NCBI GenBank assembly: GCA_964607245.1
Contig: CAZSIB010000002.1
Location: 1-64,000 of the forward strand
Origin: CAZLPZ01 sp964607245
GTDB taxonomy: Bacteria > Pseudomonadota > Alphaproteobacteria > Micavibrionales > Micavibrionaceae
Length of the DNA stretch: 64,000 bases
Reading direction: 5' to 3'
The notes under the pieces are model-generated. The model made no database searches and was not told the DNA's origin. It saw only the letters and a list, made by a program, of their open reading frames with translations. The translations under genes and the position numbers were made by a program. Positions within the stretch are counted from its first letter, which is position 1. Each line of letters starts with the position of its first letter. Shown piece after piece: positions 62,432 through 64,000 of this stretch.

Positions 62432-63560
62432 TTAAAATATCCTTATCTATCAATACGATACGATTACCGGGTAATCGTTCAAGCGAACCGCCGAGCTCAA
62501 GTTCCAAAAGGGCGATCTGCACCATCTGTACATGAAAAGGCAGGGCTCTGACAACCTCATCAATTGTCACGGGTGAATATGTTAATGTTTCAAGGAGGGC
62601 GGCGCGCGTGGCGGCCAGGGTTGTTGGGTCGGGTTCTGTTGTGGGCGCGTCGTAGCCAAGGCCCGGTTGGTCGGACAGCGCCGCGCGGGATTGGAAGAGG
62701 GCCAGGTGGCCGGTGATGTGGTCCGCGCGTTCGACCAATACCGCCCCATCACGGATCAAGCGGTTGGGTCCACCCGCGCGTGGGTCAAGCGGCGATCCGG
62801 GCACGGCAAAGACATCGCGACCCTGTTCGGCGGCGCAGGACGCGGTGATGAGAGATCCGGAATTCACCGTTGCCTCGACCACCACGGTGCCGCGCGAAAG
62901 GCCCGAGATAATGCGGTTACGGCGAGGGAAATAGGGGGATTTCGGTTCGGTCCTCATCGGATGTTCGGAAACGATCGCGCCCGATTCCGCGATCTGGCGA
63001 TAGAGTTTCTCGTTTTCAGGGGGATAAATCACATCCACACCGCCCGCCACAACGGCGATGGTGCCGGTGGCAAGCGCGCCTTCATGGGCCGCCGTATCAA
63101 TGCCGCGGGCCAGGCCCGAGACAACGGTATAACCGCTTGCGCCCAGATCACGGGCGAGTGTAAAGGCCATTTTTCGTCCCGGCAGACTGGCATTCCGCGC
63201 GCCCACCATCCCGACCGAGGGTTTTTTAAAGAGGGCGGTGTGGCCGAGGACGACAATAACGGGAGGCGCATCGTCAATCTGGCGCAGGAGGTCCGGGTAA
63301 TCGGGTTCACACGCGGCAATCACCCGCGCCCCAGATTTCAAGATGGCCGCGAGGTCGTCTTCGGCGCGAGCGACAGGATAGGGAGAAAGGGGCGTCCCCC
63401 GGCCGCCGGAACGCGACAAATCCGGCAAGGCCTCAAGTGCGCGGGCGGCGGTGCCGTAGCGTTCAATCAATTTGAAAAACGTAATCGGCCCCACGCGGTC
63501 GGTCTGTAAAAGCTGCCACCACGCCACACGTTCGGAATCGGAGAGAGGCGTAATATTCAT
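62403..63560 (-). CDS. dprA: DNA processing protein DprA
   Basis: The 385-residue protein loads RecA on incoming single-stranded DNA and protects it. It has an N-terminal SAM-like region, a Rossmann-type DprA core (SVGMVGARNASLPGRKMAFTLARDLG, YTVVSGLARGIDTAAHEGAL, YFPRRNRIISGLSRGTVVVEA) and a C-terminal winged-helix region. It overlaps plsY (ATGA) and topA, so the three are transcribed together. Confidence 0.93.
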   Translation of the reverse strand: MNITPLSDSERVAWWQLLQTDRVGPITFFKLIERYGTAARALEALPDLSRSGGRGTPLSPYPVARAEDDLAAILKSGARVIAACEPDYPDLLRQIDDAPPVIVVLGHTALFKKPSVGMVGARNASLPGRKMAFTLARDLGASGYTVVSGLARGIDTAAHEGALATGTIAVVAGGVDVIYPPENEKLYRQIAESGAIVSEHPMRTEPKSPYFPRRNRIISGLSRGTVVVEATVNSGSLITASCAAEQGRDVFAVPGSPLDPRAGGPNRLIRDGAVLVERADHITGHLALFQSRAALSDQPGLGYDAPTTEPDPTTLAATRAALLETLTYSPVTIDEVVRALPFHVQMVQIALLELELGGSLERLPGNRIVLIDKDILSERERSRHC

Positions 63561-64000
63561 GGGGTCCGCGCCCCGATCTTGGGTTCGGTCCCGTTCAAGA
63601 GGCGTTTGATGTTTTCGTGGTGCTTTAAGAGGATGAGCAAAATCAACGGGATTAAAATACAGAGGGGATAAAAATAGAAAGATTCAACGGGAGTTGGCAG
63701 GTTACTTCCAGGTTTCGGCCCTATAAAGGTAATGGATCGTTCGAAAAAAAGAAAAAATGCTGGAATCGAAAGAATGGATATGATGGCCGCAAGTGACGAA
63801 CGTCTAAAGACGATGGCTGCAATCAACCATGTTGCGAGGGCAAGAAGGCCGATAAAAAAGTTACATGCCAGCATCATTCCAAAAAAGGTGGCAACACCTT
63901 TTCCCCCTTTGAATTTGAGCCAGATGGGGAACATATGGCCAATCACGGCGCAGGCCCCAAGGAGAAGGAGGAATAGATCGATTTCGTTAGGTGTAAATCC
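63557..64000 (-). CDS. plsY: Glycerol-3-phosphate acyltransferase PlsY (5' end outside window)
   Basis: The frame is open to the end of the window, about 147 residues of a protein that is usually about 200 long; the N-terminal part is missing. The GHMFPIWLKFKGGKGVATF motif is diagnostic. PlsY is an inner-membrane enzyme that transfers acyl groups from acyl phosphate to glycerol-3-phosphate. It shares its stop with the start of dprA (ATGA). Confidence 0.9.
   Translation of the reverse strand, partial: GFTPNEIDLFLLLLGACAVIGHMFPIWLKFKGGKGVATFFGMMLACNFFIGLLALATWLIAAIVFRRSSLAAIISILSIPAFFLFFERSITFIGPKPGSNLPTPVESFYFYPLCILIPLILLILLKHHENIKRLLNGTEPKIGARTP

Noticed and set aside
1..64000. CRISPR array, insertion sequence, phage or tRNA gene
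   Set aside because: No regularly spaced repeats, transposase, phage structural gene or complete tRNA fold was seen.

Overview
The window is a draft-assembly piece of an alphaproteobacterial chromosome. It holds two 10-base N runs (24907-24916 and 42475-42484), which look like scaffold gap placeholders. The alphaproteobacterial reading rests on gene neighbourhoods and families: divergent tyrS/anmK, prmC-DUF4167-clpB, flgF-flgG-flgA-flgH, a probable olsB-olsA ornithine-lipid pair, and DUF3126 and DUF3108 proteins. Genus and species cannot be decided from sequence alone. No rRNA or tRNA gene was found.

Layout. 1-5 kb: end of a HerA/DUF853-type ATPase, a carboxylesterase, xth, a zeta-toxin-like P-loop protein, a small His-rich membrane protein and a CtlX-type amidinotransferase-fold enzyme, then a cluster of palindromes. 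5-20.6 kb: a surface-glycan island with two arms diverging from about 11.6 kb. The left arm has a methyltransferase, an unusual ParB-like/nucleotidyltransferase-like protein, an ABC exporter, a PIG-L deacetylase and an epimerase. The right arm has a sugar O-methyltransferase, six glycosyltransferases (two tandem paralogous pairs) and a methyltransferase, and is met tail to tail by a second epimerase. 20.6-23.3 kb: an EgtD-like methyltransferase coupled to an XRE/TrmB-like regulator with a palindromic operator, then an Ada-like DNA repair regulator. 23.4-28.8 kb: a chaperone-usher fimbrial locus whose usher is broken by an in-frame amber codon and a gap. 29-39 kb: an AMIN lipoprotein, a SirB1-like protein, secreted unknowns, DUF3126, olsA/olsB, TerC, hemF, a K+ channel, a FemAB-like protein and DUF3108. 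39-47 kb: glmU-glmS, prmC, DUF4167, clpB. 47-51 kb: tyrS/anmK and a methyltransferase. 51-57.5 kb: three unknowns and flagellar flgH, flgA, flgG, flgF and fliL. 57.5-64 kb: plsY-dprA-topA-rnr, read leftward.

How the genes fit together. glmU and glmS make UDP-GlcNAc, a precursor for peptidoglycan and probably for the glycan island. flgF-flgG-flgA-flgH build the rod, P-ring and L-ring and sit behind a close match to a sigma-54 promoter. olsB/olsA and plsY make membrane lipids.

Most unusual signals: the amber-split usher; a strong consensus promoter at 47159-47187 that drives a structured transcript with no clear gene; an A+T-rich mosaic patch inside glmU; a near-perfect 30-base stem-loop just before clpB; a cluster of six GANTC sites plus two DnaA-like boxes before the DUF4167 gene; and several families of dispersed palindromes, one copy of which brackets each side of clpB.
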